A DNA stretch of 64,000 nt from Pseudomonas sediminis (lineage in GTDB: Bacteria > Pseudomonadota > Gammaproteobacteria > Pseudomonadales > Pseudomonadaceae): the NCBI RefSeq assembly GCF_039555755.1, contig NZ_CP154631.1:2728001-2792000 (forward strand), given 5' to 3'. Positions within the stretch are counted from its first letter, which is position 1; every line of letters starts with the position of its first letter. The position numbers and the translations under genes are program-made. Positions 55,362-64,000 of the stretch are shown piece after piece. The notes under the pieces are model-generated. The model saw nothing but the letters and a program-made list of their open reading frames with translations, searched no databases and was not told the DNA's origin.

Positions 55362-58240
55362 TGGCTGTCCAGGTGCAGGGTGGTGAGCACGCGGCCGTCG
55401 GCTTCGGGCTCACCCAGGTTGGCATCGATCAGGTAGACACGTTCATCGTACAACCCACCTTGTTCAACCAGATAATCCTTGATCGTTGCAGCGCGTTGCT
55501 GAGCCAGCTGACGCAGCAACAACTTGCTTTGAGCCCAGGAGTCCAATACTGCCTTGCGCATGTTCTGCTGGCGTTGTTCTTTGTCCAGCTCGGCCCACTC
55601 GGCTGGCGGCTGCTGCTTGAGCCGGGTGCGATAAATACCTTCGAGCAGGGCGGCTTGTTCATCTTCCGCGACCGTCAGTTCATCGGGGCTGGCCGGTACT
55701 TTGTCACCACGGCGTTGTAGCACCTTGTACCAGCCTTCGCGAAACTCGCGTTGCAGACGCTGTTCGGCCAGCAGCGGGCCGTCGGCACGCTGTGCGGCCT
55801 GACCTTCGACCTCCAGGCGCAGGTTCGGGCGTTCCTCGAGCGCTTTGGCCAGGGTGTCCAGGGCCTGGCGTGCGTCTCCCTCCAGCTCTGCAGAGCCCGC
55901 AGCGAACGGCACGGTACTGAGGTCGACGTTGCTGCCGCCGACCAGGCCGGCGATGAACTTGAATGGCGCCTGGGCCGCGCGCAACACCAGATTGCGCAAG
56001 GTTTGCCAGACGATGGGCATGACGCTGAACTGCGGATTGTTCAGGTCTCCCTGTACCGGCAACTCGATGGCGATGCGCCCCTGGGTGTCCTTGAGCAGGG
56101 CCACTGCCAGGCGAATCGGCAGGTCGACAGCATCCGGGCTGTCGACACGCTCGCCCAGTTGCAGGTTCTCCACCAGCACCTTGTTCTCGGCATTGAGCTG
56201 GCCTTTCTCGATGCGGTAGTGCAGGTCGAGGTTGAGGCGACCCTTGCGGATGCGATAGCCGGCGAACTTGCCGGAATAGGGGGTGATGGTGGTCAGTTCG
56301 ACGTTCTTGAAGCTGGTGGCGATATCCAGGCTGTTGAGCGGATCGAACGGCGTCAGCTTGCCTTTGATGCTCATTGGCGCGTAGCGGTCGACCTTGCCCT
56401 GGATATCGACGCTGGCGGCTTGCGGCTTCTGGTTGTCGAGTACACCGATGCGCCCGTTCATTTGCTGAACGGCAGTGGCGAAGCTGGGGGTCAGGCTGAA
56501 GTCGGCGAAGTTGGCCGAACCATCGTTGATGGCTACGCCGCCGATGCGGATCGCCAGTGGTTTGCCCGCATCGGCCTTGCTCTCGTTCGGCGTCGCCGGT
56601 TGCGGCACGATCAGCTCGCTGACGTTGGTGGTCAGGTCCTCGTTTATCACGAAACGTGCATAGGGCTGATCCAACTCGACGCGCTCGATGGCCAGGCTTT
56701 CGCCGTGACGATAGTCGAGACCACCCACCCGTAATTGCTTCCAGCGCACGAAATCGCGTTCGCGCAGAGTATCCAGGGTATGCAGCTGATCGACCTTGGC
56801 GTTGCCGGTGACGCTGAGTGCCAGCGGTTCGGTGCTCTTGAGTTGCACGTCGAGGTCGCTGCCGAGCAGGCCACTGCGCAGTTCCAGGTGAATGAATGGG
56901 CTCAGGTAGGCTTGTGCCACGCGCAGGTCGATGTCCTGCGTGGCGACCTTGAGTTGAGCGCTGGTCGGGCTCAGTTGTACGTTGCCGGCTGCCTGCAGCT
57001 TGCCCTGTTTGCCGAGGCCGCTATCGAGCCTGAGGTCGAAAGGTTTGTCGCCCAGGCTGTCGAAATTCTTCAGATCCAGGTTCAGTGGGCCGACCTCCAC
57101 CGCCACTTCTTGCTGCGGCACGCGGTCGGCCAAGTGAGCCTTGTAGTCGCGTAGCTGCACATCTTGCAGCAGCACTTGCCAGGGCTTGCTATCGCCGGCT
57201 TGCGACGTCGGCTCGGCAGTTTCGCTCTTGGCGCTTTCGGGTTTGGCGAACAGCTTCTGCCAATCCAGCTGGCCGTCGGCTTCGCGCGCCGCCCAGGCTT
57301 CGAGGCCCTGGCTACGCACCTGGCCGATCACCACCTGCTGCTTGGCCAGGTCGAGGCTGGTGTTGTCGATATCCAGGCGTTGCAGGCGTACCAGCGGTTT
57401 GCCTTGCGGATCGTCGATGGCGAAGGGGGCCAACTGCACCTTGACCTTGCTCAGTTGCAGCTCGGTACCGCTGGAGAGGTCGAGGCGATAGTCGCTGCTG
57501 AGGTCGACCTGGCCTTCTTTCAGCACCAACGGCAAGGCATCCCGCACGTAAGGCCAGAAGGTGCTCAGGCGGCCATCGCTGACGCTCAGACTACCGCTGG
57601 AGGTGATGGGCGTCAGGCTGACCTGGCCGCGCCAGTCGATCTGCGAGCCGTGCGGGCCGCTGGCGGTCATGGTCATTTCGGCGTTATCGCCGGCCAGGGT
57701 GCTGAGGTTGTGCAATTCCAGATCGAGCGCGTCATAGGCGAATTCCACGGCCTCGCTCGGGCGCAGGTCCTGAAAGCGCAGAGACTTCTCGCGCAGACGA
57801 ATGCTGTCGATGCGCAGCGGGAAAGGCTCGCTGCTCTCTGTCTTGGGTTCCGCCTGACTTTCCGGCAGATGGAACAACTGGGTGAGATTGAGCGTACCGT
57901 CTTTGGCGAAGAGTATTTCAGTGCGCGCACCGTCCAGCTCGACGCCACTCAGGTGCAAGGCACCGCTCCACAGGCTGTCACTTTGCAAGTTAGCGTAGAG
58001 GCGCTGGAAGCTCACTTGCTCCTGGCCACTCTCGCCGATACGCAGGCCCCAGAGGCTCAGCTCGAGTGTGAAGGGGTTGAGCTGCACGCGCTGCAGCGAG
58101 GCGGGCAGCGTGGCGTACTGCGCCAACTGCTGATTGGCGACACGCAGGGCGATGCCCGGCAGAATCAGAAAGCCGATCAGGCTGTAGAGGAAAACGGTGA
58201 TCAACAGTGCGCTTAGCGCGCGCTTCAGTCCTTTGGGCAT
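55358..58240 (-). CDS. Large DUF748-domain envelope protein
   Basis: 960 aa. An N-terminal membrane helix (about 9-30, LLITVFLYSLIGFLILPGIAL) anchors a long, mostly beta periplasmic region with repeated LxLxxLRI-type segments, typical of DUF748/AsmA-like proteins thought to span the periplasm and move lipids. The last ~150 residues are helical and charged. It resembles PAO1 PA4735 as I recall. It leads an operon with the two DUF2845 genes. Confidence 0.85.
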   Translation of the reverse strand: MPKGLKRALSALLITVFLYSLIGFLILPGIALRVANQQLAQYATLPASLQRVQLNPFTLELSLWGLRIGESGQEQVSFQRLYANLQSDSLWSGALHLSGVELDGARTEILFAKDGTLNLTQLFHLPESQAEPKTESSEPFPLRIDSIRLREKSLRFQDLRPSEAVEFAYDALDLELHNLSTLAGDNAEMTMTASGPHGSQIDWRGQVSLTPITSSGSLSVSDGRLSTFWPYVRDALPLVLKEGQVDLSSDYRLDLSSGTELQLSKVKVQLAPFAIDDPQGKPLVRLQRLDIDNTSLDLAKQQVVIGQVRSQGLEAWAAREADGQLDWQKLFAKPESAKSETAEPTSQAGDSKPWQVLLQDVQLRDYKAHLADRVPQQEVAVEVGPLNLDLKNFDSLGDKPFDLRLDSGLGKQGKLQAAGNVQLSPTSAQLKVATQDIDLRVAQAYLSPFIHLELRSGLLGSDLDVQLKSTEPLALSVTGNAKVDQLHTLDTLRERDFVRWKQLRVGGLDYRHGESLAIERVELDQPYARFVINEDLTTNVSELIVPQPATPNESKADAGKPLAIRIGGVAINDGSANFADFSLTPSFATAVQQMNGRIGVLDNQKPQAASVDIQGKVDRYAPMSIKGKLTPFDPLNSLDIATSFKNVELTTITPYSGKFAGYRIRKGRLNLDLHYRIEKGQLNAENKVLVENLQLGERVDSPDAVDLPIRLAVALLKDTQGRIAIELPVQGDLNNPQFSVMPIVWQTLRNLVLRAAQAPFKFIAGLVGGSNVDLSTVPFAAGSAELEGDARQALDTLAKALEERPNLRLEVEGQAAQRADGPLLAEQRLQREFREGWYKVLQRRGDKVPASPDELTVAEDEQAALLEGIYRTRLKQQPPAEWAELDKEQRQQNMRKAVLDSWAQSKLLLRQLAQQRAATIKDYLVEQGGLYDERVYLIDANLGEPEADGRVLTTLHLDSQ

Positions 58241-58342
58241 GGCTTGGCGTCATCTATCCAGACGAGGAGACGACTTGGAGTATGGCACGGCGGTTCGGTT
58301 CCGGTCGTTATCGCTGCAGTCAGATTGCGCGTAAGTCCCGGT

Positions 58343-59359
58343 TCAGAGGTGCAGGATCAGGGTTTTCAGCGGCGGTTTGGCATCATGCGAAGGGAAGTCG
58401 GATGCTGGGACGATGACCTGGCAATCCTGGACTGGGCGGCCGAGTTTCTCGGCGCAGCGCAGCACCTGGGCGCGCCAGTCGCTCATCTCCACTTTTGCCA
58501 GGTTGTTGCAGCACACCAGGGTGCCGCCTTCGGCAGTGGCCAGCAGAGCTGGCTTGAGCAGGCTCTGGTAATCACGCAGCAGATCGACCGTACCGAAGGT
58601 GCTCTTGGCCCAGGCAGGCGGGTCGAGGAACACAAGATCGAACTGACGCGGTTGCAGGCGCGGGTAACTCGGCAGTTTTTGCCCGCGTCGGCTGCTGATC
58701 GGTAGATCGGCCAACTGACGAATCGCCGGGAAGTAATCGGACTGGATGAACTGCATGGCGGGCAACTCGGGGTTGAGCGCACCGTTTTCGCGGCCCACTG
58801 CGAGGTTACCCTGGGCGAAGTCGAGGTTGGTCACCTCACGTGCGCCACCCGCCGCGGCGCACAGACCGACGCCGCAGGTGTAGGCGAACAGGTTGAGCAC
58901 GGACTTGTCGGCGCTGTTGGCCTTGACCCAGCCGCGGGCGTTGCGCAGGTCGAGAAACAGCAGCGGGTCCTGTCCGGCATGCCGGCCGCGTACGCGGTAA
59001 CGCAGTCCCCACTCGCGGCCGACCATATCCTCCAGCGCTGCCTCATCGGCCTGGAACAGGGTTGGGTCGCGATCGATCCGCGAATTGCCCTTGGAGCGGT
59101 CGTTGTAGACCAGGAGCAGCGGCTGTCCCAGATGCGCTTCGACGTTGCCGACGATGCTGTGTAGCTCGCCGGCCTCAAGTGGTTGATGAAAACTCTGTAC
59201 CAGCAACTGCGGGCCGTAGCGGTCGACGGTCAGGCCAGGCGCGCCTTCCTGGCTCCCGTGGAACAGTCGGTAGCAGTCGGTGCCCTGGGCGTGCAGGTCT
59301 GCGAGGAGGTTTTCGCGAGCAGCGAGGGCGGCGCGCAGCGCCTGGTCAAGAGAAGGCAT
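58343..59359 (-). CDS. Class I SAM-dependent methyltransferase, RlmI/RlmK-like
   Basis: 338 aa. The N-terminal half resembles the RlmI family (GLTVDRYGPQLLVQSFHQ). The Rossmann fold has motif I LNLFAYTCGVGLCAAAGGA and the catalytic-type motif DLVFLDPPAWAKS. These features suggest modification of 23S rRNA, but the exact target cannot be read from sequence. The ATG at 59359 (MPSLDQALRAAL) is preferred to an upstream TTG. Confidence 0.85.
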   Translation of the reverse strand: MPSLDQALRAALAARENLLADLHAQGTDCYRLFHGSQEGAPGLTVDRYGPQLLVQSFHQPLEAGELHSIVGNVEAHLGQPLLLVYNDRSKGNSRIDRDPTLFQADEAALEDMVGREWGLRYRVRGRHAGQDPLLFLDLRNARGWVKANSADKSVLNLFAYTCGVGLCAAAGGAREVTNLDFAQGNLAVGRENGALNPELPAMQFIQSDYFPAIRQLADLPISSRRGQKLPSYPRLQPRQFDLVFLDPPAWAKSTFGTVDLLRDYQSLLKPALLATAEGGTLVCCNNLAKVEMSDWRAQVLRCAEKLGRPVQDCQVIVPASDFPSHDAKPPLKTLILHL

Positions 59360-59432
59360 GCGCGGCGTCTCGGAGAAAGGGAGGCGCAAGTTTATCAAGA
59401 AAAGCCGCGGGGGATGGACGTGGGACGGTGGC

Positions 59433-60305
59433 CTACAGGCGCGGCGCTAAACGACGGTGGGCGCGCTGTGCTGCGCTGTTACGAATCGCCCAGCGCAGCA
59501 GCGTGGCGGTGCGTTGCACGCTGCTGCGAATCAGCGGACGGCGCCAGGGCGCCTGGTGTTCGCCGAGCAGGTCGCTGGCCCAGTCCGGCAGCAGGTCTAC
59601 ACCGGCCTGCATCATCAGATTGCCGAAGGGTTTGGCGAGAATATTGGGCATCGGTGCGGCATACAGCAGTCGCACCACTTCGCGTGTTCGCGCGTCACAC
59701 AGCAATTGCGGGCGCATACGCTGGAGGTAGTCGCTGATGGTCTGGCGCGATTTAGGCACGTCCTGCACGCCGAGGCGTTCGGCGATCAATGCCACTTCGC
59801 GGTAGTAACGATCCTGTTCGGCCACCGGCAGTTGCGGGTCGACGTAGCGCAGGTAGCCGGTGAGAAACTGGCTGGCCTCGGAGACATGCACCCAGGTCAG
59901 CAGCTCGGGATCGCTGGCGGCATAGGGGCGACCGTCCGGCGCGTTGCCGGTTACCTGCAGGTGGATGCGGCGCACCTTGTCGAGCAACTGTTCGGCATCG
60001 TGCAGGCCGCCATAGGTGGTGCCGGCGATGAACAGGCTGGTGCGGCGCAGGCGGCCGAGCATGTCCTGGCGAAAGGTAGAGTGATCCCACACCCCGGCCA
60101 AGGCCAGCGGGTGGAGCATCTGCAGGAGCAGGGCGGAGATGCCGCCGACCATCATCGCGGTGAAGTCAGCGTGGACTTTCCAGACCATCGACTCGGGGCC
60201 GAACAGACCGGCATCACCGTGCGGCTGATCGAGGTCGAGCACGCCCAGCGAGGCGCCGGTGAGGCTGTGCACCTGTTTTTCGATCTGACGACGTAGGCTT
60301 TCCAT
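59433..60305 (-). CDS. DUF2236 (MpaB-like) oxygenase-family protein
   Basis: 290 aa. Histidines in KVHADFTAMMVGG and QMLHPLALAGVWDHSTF, and later WVHVSEASQFLTGYLRY, match DUF2236/MpaB-type haem proteins, some of which are latex-cleaving oxygenases. The actual substrate is unknown. The ATG at 60305 gives MESLRRQIEKQV. It is downstream of acs but separated by a terminator. Confidence 0.82.
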   Translation of the reverse strand: MESLRRQIEKQVHSLTGASLGVLDLDQPHGDAGLFGPESMVWKVHADFTAMMVGGISALLLQMLHPLALAGVWDHSTFRQDMLGRLRRTSLFIAGTTYGGLHDAEQLLDKVRRIHLQVTGNAPDGRPYAASDPELLTWVHVSEASQFLTGYLRYVDPQLPVAEQDRYYREVALIAERLGVQDVPKSRQTISDYLQRMRPQLLCDARTREVVRLLYAAPMPNILAKPFGNLMMQAGVDLLPDWASDLLGEHQAPWRRPLIRSSVQRTATLLRWAIRNSAAQRAHRRLAPRL

Positions 60306-60344
60306 GGCGCGTAGTGTCGGCGCTTGGCAGGCACAAGACAAGAT

Positions 60345-60370
60345 GCGCCCGGCCCTTTCAGGCCGGGCGC
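60345..60370. terminator. Hairpin after acs
   Basis: GCGCCCGGCC (60345-60354) and GGCCGGGCGC (60361-60370) form a 10-bp stem with a six-base loop, five bases after the acs stop on the minus strand. There is little T tail. Confidence 0.6.
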
Positions 60371-60375
60371 GAGGC

Positions 60376-62313
60376 TCAGCGGTTGAGGCGCTGATCGATC
60401 AGGCTGTCGACCACGCCGGGGTCGGCCAGGGTCGAGGTGTCGCCCATGTTCTCCAGCTCGTTGCAGGCGATCTTGCGCAGGATGCGGCGCATGATCTTGC
60501 CCGATCGGGTCTTGGGCAGGCCCGGTGCCCACTGGACCAGTTCCGGCTTGGCGAAGCTGCCGATCTCCTTGCCGACCAGGGTCAGCAGATCCTTCTTCAG
60601 CTCGTCGGAAGGCTCCTGGCCATTCATCAGGGTGACGTAGGCATAGATGCCCTGGCCCTTCACATCGTGCGGGTAGCCGACCACTGCCGCTTCGGCCACT
60701 GCATCGTGCAGCACCAGCGCGCTCTCCACTTCGGCGGTACCGATGCGGTGGCCGGAGACGTTGATCACGTCATCCACACGGCCGGTGATCCAGTAGTAGC
60801 CTTCCTCGTCGCGGCGTGCGCCGTCACCGGTGAAGTAGTAGCCGGGGTAAGGCTTGAAGTAGGTATCGATCATGCGTTGATGATCGCCGTAGACGCTGCG
60901 GATCTGGCTCGGCCAACTCGCCTTGATGGCCAGTACGCCGCTGCCGGGGCCGTCGATCTCCTTGCCCTGTTCGTCGAGCAGCACCGGTTGTACGCCGAAG
61001 AACGGACGGGTGGCCGAGCCGGGCTTGAGGTCGGTAGCACCAGGCAGCGGAGTGATCAGGATGGAGCCTGTTTCGGTCTGCCACCAAGTGTCGACGATGG
61101 GGCAGCGGCTATCGCCCACCACATGAAAGTACCACTCCCAGGCTTCCGGGTTGATCGGCTCGCCCACCGTGCCGAGCAGGCGCAGGCTGCTACGCGACGT
61201 GCTCTTGACCGGGGCTTGACCCTCGCGCATGAGCGCGCGCAGGGCAGTGGGCGCGGTATAGAAGGTGTTGACCTGGTGCTTGTCGATTACCTGCCAGAAG
61301 CGCGAAGCGTCCGGGTAGTTGGGCACGCCTTCGAACATCAGTGTGGTGGCAGCGTTGGCCAGTGGGCCGTAGACGATGTAGCTGTGCCCGGTAACCCAGC
61401 CGACATCGGCGGTGCACCAATAGATGTCGCCCTCGTGGTAGTCGAACACGTACTTGTGCGTCATCGCCGCGCCGAGCAGGTAGCCGCCAGTGGTGTGCAG
61501 TACACCCTTGGGTTTCCCGGTCGAGCCCGAGGTGTAGAGAATGAACAGCGGATCCTCGGCGTCCATCGGCTCGGCCGGGCAGTCGGCATCGACCCCCTTC
61601 AGCGCCTGGTGGTACCAGAGGTCACGACCTTCCACCCAGGCGATATCGCCCTGAGTGCGTTCGACTACCACCACGGTGGAGACGTCCGGGCAGCTTTGCA
61701 GGGCCTTGTCGACGTTGGCCTTCAAGGGGATGTACTTGCCGCCGCGCACGCCTTCGTCGGCGGTGATCACTGCACGGCAGTCGGCATCGAGGATGCGGTC
61801 GCGCAGGGCATCGGGAGAGAAACCGCCGAACACCACCGAATGCACCGCACCGATACGCGTGCAGGCGAGCATGGCGTAGGCTGCTTCGGGAATCATCGGC
61901 ATGTAGATGCACACCCGGTCGCCTTTCTTCACGCCACGCCCCTTGAGCACGTTGGCCAGTCGGCTGACGTTGTGGTGCAGCTTGTTGTAGGTGATGTGTG
62001 CCGACTCGGCCGGGTTGTCACCTTCCCAGATGATGGCGATCTGTTCGCCGCGCTTTTCCAGGTGGCGGTCGATGCAGTTATAAGCGACGTTGAGTTGGCC
62101 GCCCTTGAACCATTCGGCGTGGCCCTGTTTCAGGTCGCTGGTATGCACCTTGTCCCAGGGTTTGAACCAGTCCAGAAAGGTCTTGGCCTGCTCGCCCCAG
62201 AAGGTCTCGGGTTGCTCGACGGACTGTTGATACAGGCGCAGATAAGCATCGTTATCCAGGTGTGCGCGCTGACGTACCGCGTCGGCCACGGGGTGGCGGG
62301 TGATCTCGAACAT
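60376..62313 (-). CDS. acs: Acetyl-CoA synthetase
   Basis: 645 aa. This AMP-forming enzyme activates acetate to acetyl-CoA. The P-loop-like motif is [16 protein letters not shown], the adenylate-binding segment is [16 protein letters not shown], and the C-terminal [13 protein letters not shown] contains the lysine that is reversibly acetylated in relatives. AAGGAG precedes the ATG at 62313. It is probably PAO1 acsB (PA4733) by context. Confidence 0.97.
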   Translation of the reverse strand: MFEITRHPVADAVRQRAHLDNDAYLRLYQQSVEQPETFWGEQAKTFLDWFKPWDKVHTSDLKQGHAEWFKGGQLNVAYNCIDRHLEKRGEQIAIIWEGDNPAESAHITYNKLHHNVSRLANVLKGRGVKKGDRVCIYMPMIPEAAYAMLACTRIGAVHSVVFGGFSPDALRDRILDADCRAVITADEGVRGGKYIPLKANVDKALQSCPDVSTVVVVERTQGDIAWVEGRDLWYHQALKGVDADCPAEPMDAEDPLFILYTSGSTGKPKGVLHTTGGYLLGAAMTHKYVFDYHEGDIYWCTADVGWVTGHSYIVYGPLANAATTLMFEGVPNYPDASRFWQVIDKHQVNTFYTAPTALRALMREGQAPVKSTSRSSLRLLGTVGEPINPEAWEWYFHVVGDSRCPIVDTWWQTETGSILITPLPGATDLKPGSATRPFFGVQPVLLDEQGKEIDGPGSGVLAIKASWPSQIRSVYGDHQRMIDTYFKPYPGYYFTGDGARRDEEGYYWITGRVDDVINVSGHRIGTAEVESALVLHDAVAEAAVVGYPHDVKGQGIYAYVTLMNGQEPSDELKKDLLTLVGKEIGSFAKPELVQWAPGLPKTRSGKIMRRILRKIACNELENMGDTSTLADPGVVDSLIDQRLNR

Positions 62314-62422
62314 GGCGGGCTCCTTGTAATTGTTTGTCCGCAACAATCACAAGGGTGCACCCAAGCAGGCGCTTGGTTCAAGGGGCGATATTCGACGCAA
62401 GAGCGGCTGCGCGCCGTGAACA

Positions 62423-62447
62423 CTGCCCGGCGCTTGGCCCCGGGCAG
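62423..62447. terminator. Hairpin after pgi
   Basis: CTGCCCGG (62423-62430) and CCGGGCAG (62440-62447) form an 8-bp stem, 16 bases after the pgi stop on the minus strand. There is no T-run, so it is a weak call. Confidence 0.45.
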
Positions 62448-62462
62448 CGTCAGACGCGTACA

Positions 62463-64000
62463 TCAGCCGCGATGATGTTCGCGGAAATGAGCGATCAGGC
62501 CCTGGGTCGATGCATCCGATGCACTGCCATCGAGCTGGCCGGTCAGGCGCTGATACACTTCCTTGCCCATCTCCTTGCCCAGCTCCACGCCCCACTGGTC
62601 GAAGGCATTGATGCCCCAGATGGCGCTCTGCACGAAGACCTTGTGCTCGTAAAGGGCAACCAGCGCGCCCAGCTCGAATGGTGCGATGCGGTTCATCACC
62701 AGGATGTTGCTCGGGCGATTGCCGGGGATCACCTTGTGCGGCGCCAGGCGCTGCACGTCGGCCTCGGCCATGCCTTTGGCGCGCAGTTCGGCCTCGGCCT
62801 CCTCACGCGTCTTGCCCTGCATCAGCGCCTGGGCCTGCGACAGGCAGTTGGCGAACAACCACTGGTGATGGTCTGACAGCGGGTTGTAGCTGTTGACCGG
62901 AACGATGAAGTCCGCCGGTACCAGCAGGCGGCCCTGGTGCAGCAACTGGTGGTAAGCATGCTGGCCGTTGCAGCCGACACCGCCCCAGATGATCGGCCCC
63001 GTGGCGATGTCCAGCGCGCTGCCATCCTGGCGCACGCTCTTGCCGTTGGACTCCATGTCCAACTGCTGCAGGTGTTTGGTGAAGTTACGCAGGTAATGGT
63101 CGTAGGGCAGGATGGCGTGGCTCTGCGCGTCCCAGAAATTGGTGTACCAGATGCCCAGCAGGGCCATCAGCACCGGCATGTTCTCGGCCAATGGCGCCTG
63201 GGTGAAGTGCTGGTCCATGGCGTAGGCACCGGCCAGCAGTTCCTTGAAGTTGGACACGCCGATGGCCAGGGCGATGGGCAGGCCAATGGCCGACCACAAC
63301 GAGTAGCGGCCGCCGACCCAGTCCCACATGGGGAAGATGTTCTCTTCGCCGATGCCGAACTCGATGGCAGCCTTGCGGTTGCTGGTTACGGCGATGAAGT
63401 GACGGTGCAGCTCTTCTTCCGGGCCGCCCATGGCCAGGTACCAGTCGCGCGCGGCCAGGGTATTCTTCAGGGTTTCCAGGGTGCCGAAGGACTTGCTGGA
63501 AACGATGAACAGGGTAGTTTCCGGGTTGAGGCGGGCGGTCAGTTCGCGGAATTCGCTGCCGTCGATATTGGCCAGGTAGTGGCAGCGCACGCCACGCTGG
63601 GTGAATGGGCGCAGGGCCTCGGAAACCAGTTGCGGGCCGAGGAAGGAGCCGCCAATGCCGATGTTGACCACTTCCTTGATCGGTTTTTCGCTGTAGCCGC
63701 GCCACAGGCCACTGTGAATGCGACTGACCAGCTCGGTGACCTGGTTCAGGACGCGATGGACCTCGGGAATGATGTCATGGCCGTCGACCAGCAGGCGGCG
63801 GCCAATCGGGCTGCGCAGGGCGGTATGCAGCGCGGCGCGGCCTTCCGAAGCGTTGACCTGTTCGCCGTGGTACAGGCTGGCGATGGACTCCTGCAGACCG
63901 GCCTGCTCGGCCAGTTGAATCAGCAGATCGAGGCCGTGCTCATCGATCAGGTTCTTCGAGTAATCCAGCAGCAGCCCGCAGCTGTCGAGGGAAAAGCGCT
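62463..64000 (-). CDS. pgi: Glucose-6-phosphate isomerase (5' end outside window)
   Basis: About 511 residues of a family length near 550 are visible; the frame is open to the window edge ([20 protein letters not shown]...). Family segments are [19 protein letters not shown], the signature [18 protein letters not shown], and [17 protein letters not shown]. It interconverts glucose-6-phosphate and fructose-6-phosphate; in Pseudomonas, which lacks a full EMP pathway, it mainly serves recycling and gluconeogenesis. It is upstream of acs. Confidence 0.96.
   Translation of the reverse strand, partial: RFSLDSCGLLLDYSKNLIDEHGLDLLIQLAEQAGLQESIASLYHGEQVNASEGRAALHTALRSPIGRRLLVDGHDIIPEVHRVLNQVTELVSRIHSGLWRGYSEKPIKEVVNIGIGGSFLGPQLVSEALRPFTQRGVRCHYLANIDGSEFRELTARLNPETTLFIVSSKSFGTLETLKNTLAARDWYLAMGGPEEELHRHFIAVTSNRKAAIEFGIGEENIFPMWDWVGGRYSLWSAIGLPIALAIGVSNFKELLAGAYAMDQHFTQAPLAENMPVLMALLGIWYTNFWDAQSHAILPYDHYLRNFTKHLQQLDMESNGKSVRQDGSALDIATGPIIWGGVGCNGQHAYHQLLHQGRLLVPADFIVPVNSYNPLSDHHQWLFANCLSQAQALMQGKTREEAEAELRAKGMAEADVQRLAPHKVIPGNRPSNILVMNRIAPFELGALVALYEHKVFVQSAIWGINAFDQWGVELGKEMGKEVYQRLTGQLDGSASDASTQGLIAHFREHHRG

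Overview
The window is a chromosomal segment of a Pseudomonas-type gammaproteobacterium. The proteins are closely similar to Pseudomonas aeruginosa proteins as I recall them. Diagnostic features include the rpoN-hpf-ptsN-rapZ-ptsO cluster, a short-form HisG, recN-grpE-dnaK-dnaJ-dapB-carAB-greA, and an initiator-tRNA-rimP-nusA-infB-rbfA-truB-rpsO-pnp operon. Codon use is GC-rich throughout. I would not name the species. It is probably not P. aeruginosa, because blocks that are far apart in PAO1 are joined here and carA/carB are adjacent.

Layout. 1-8.3 kb: the 3' part of pmbA converges on a long leftward operon, kdsD-kdsC-lptC-lptA-lptB-rpoN-hpf-ptsN-rapZ-ptsO (LPS Kdo synthesis and LPS transport, sigma-54, nitrogen PTS). 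8.4-16.6 kb: rightward mlaFEDCB-ibaG-murA and hisG-hisD-hisC (outer-membrane lipid asymmetry, peptidoglycan precursor, histidine). 16.7-17.5 kb: an IS5-family element with a nonsense-mutated transposase. 17.6-30 kb: recN (leftward), grpE and dnaK each behind a sigma-32 promoter, dnaJ, dapB, carA, carB, greA, a small membrane protein and yhbY. 30-45.2 kb: a decayed rlmE, then ftsH-folP-glmM-tpiA-secG, tRNA-Leu(GAG), initiator tRNA-Met, and the rimP-to-pnp transcription/translation operon.

45.2-53.7 kb is the accessory part. Two nearly identical IS4-family copies in direct orientation flank a 3.8 kb segment holding mqo, a YajG-like lipoprotein and three small genes. An IS3-family element with an amber mutation in orfA follows. 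The outer flanks of the IS4 pair carry the same 9-bp sequence and together rebuild a perfect pnp terminator, so the whole IS-mqo-IS block looks inserted into that terminator.

53.9-64 kb: a BON-domain periplasmic protein and a CsbD protein (stress genes); a GGA-rich stretch ending in a strong terminator that looks like an RsmA/CsrA-sequestering small RNA; a tandem pair of small DUF2845-type proteins; a large DUF748 protein; an RlmI/RlmK-like methyltransferase; a DUF2236 protein; acetyl-CoA synthetase; and the 3' part of pgi.

Most interesting items: the GGA-rich RNA candidate at 54.5-54.7 kb, the IS4-flanked mqo segment with its preference for TTCG-loop terminators, and the broken rlmE. I found no CRISPR array, prophage or defence system. 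References to PAO1 gene positions are from memory and should be checked.
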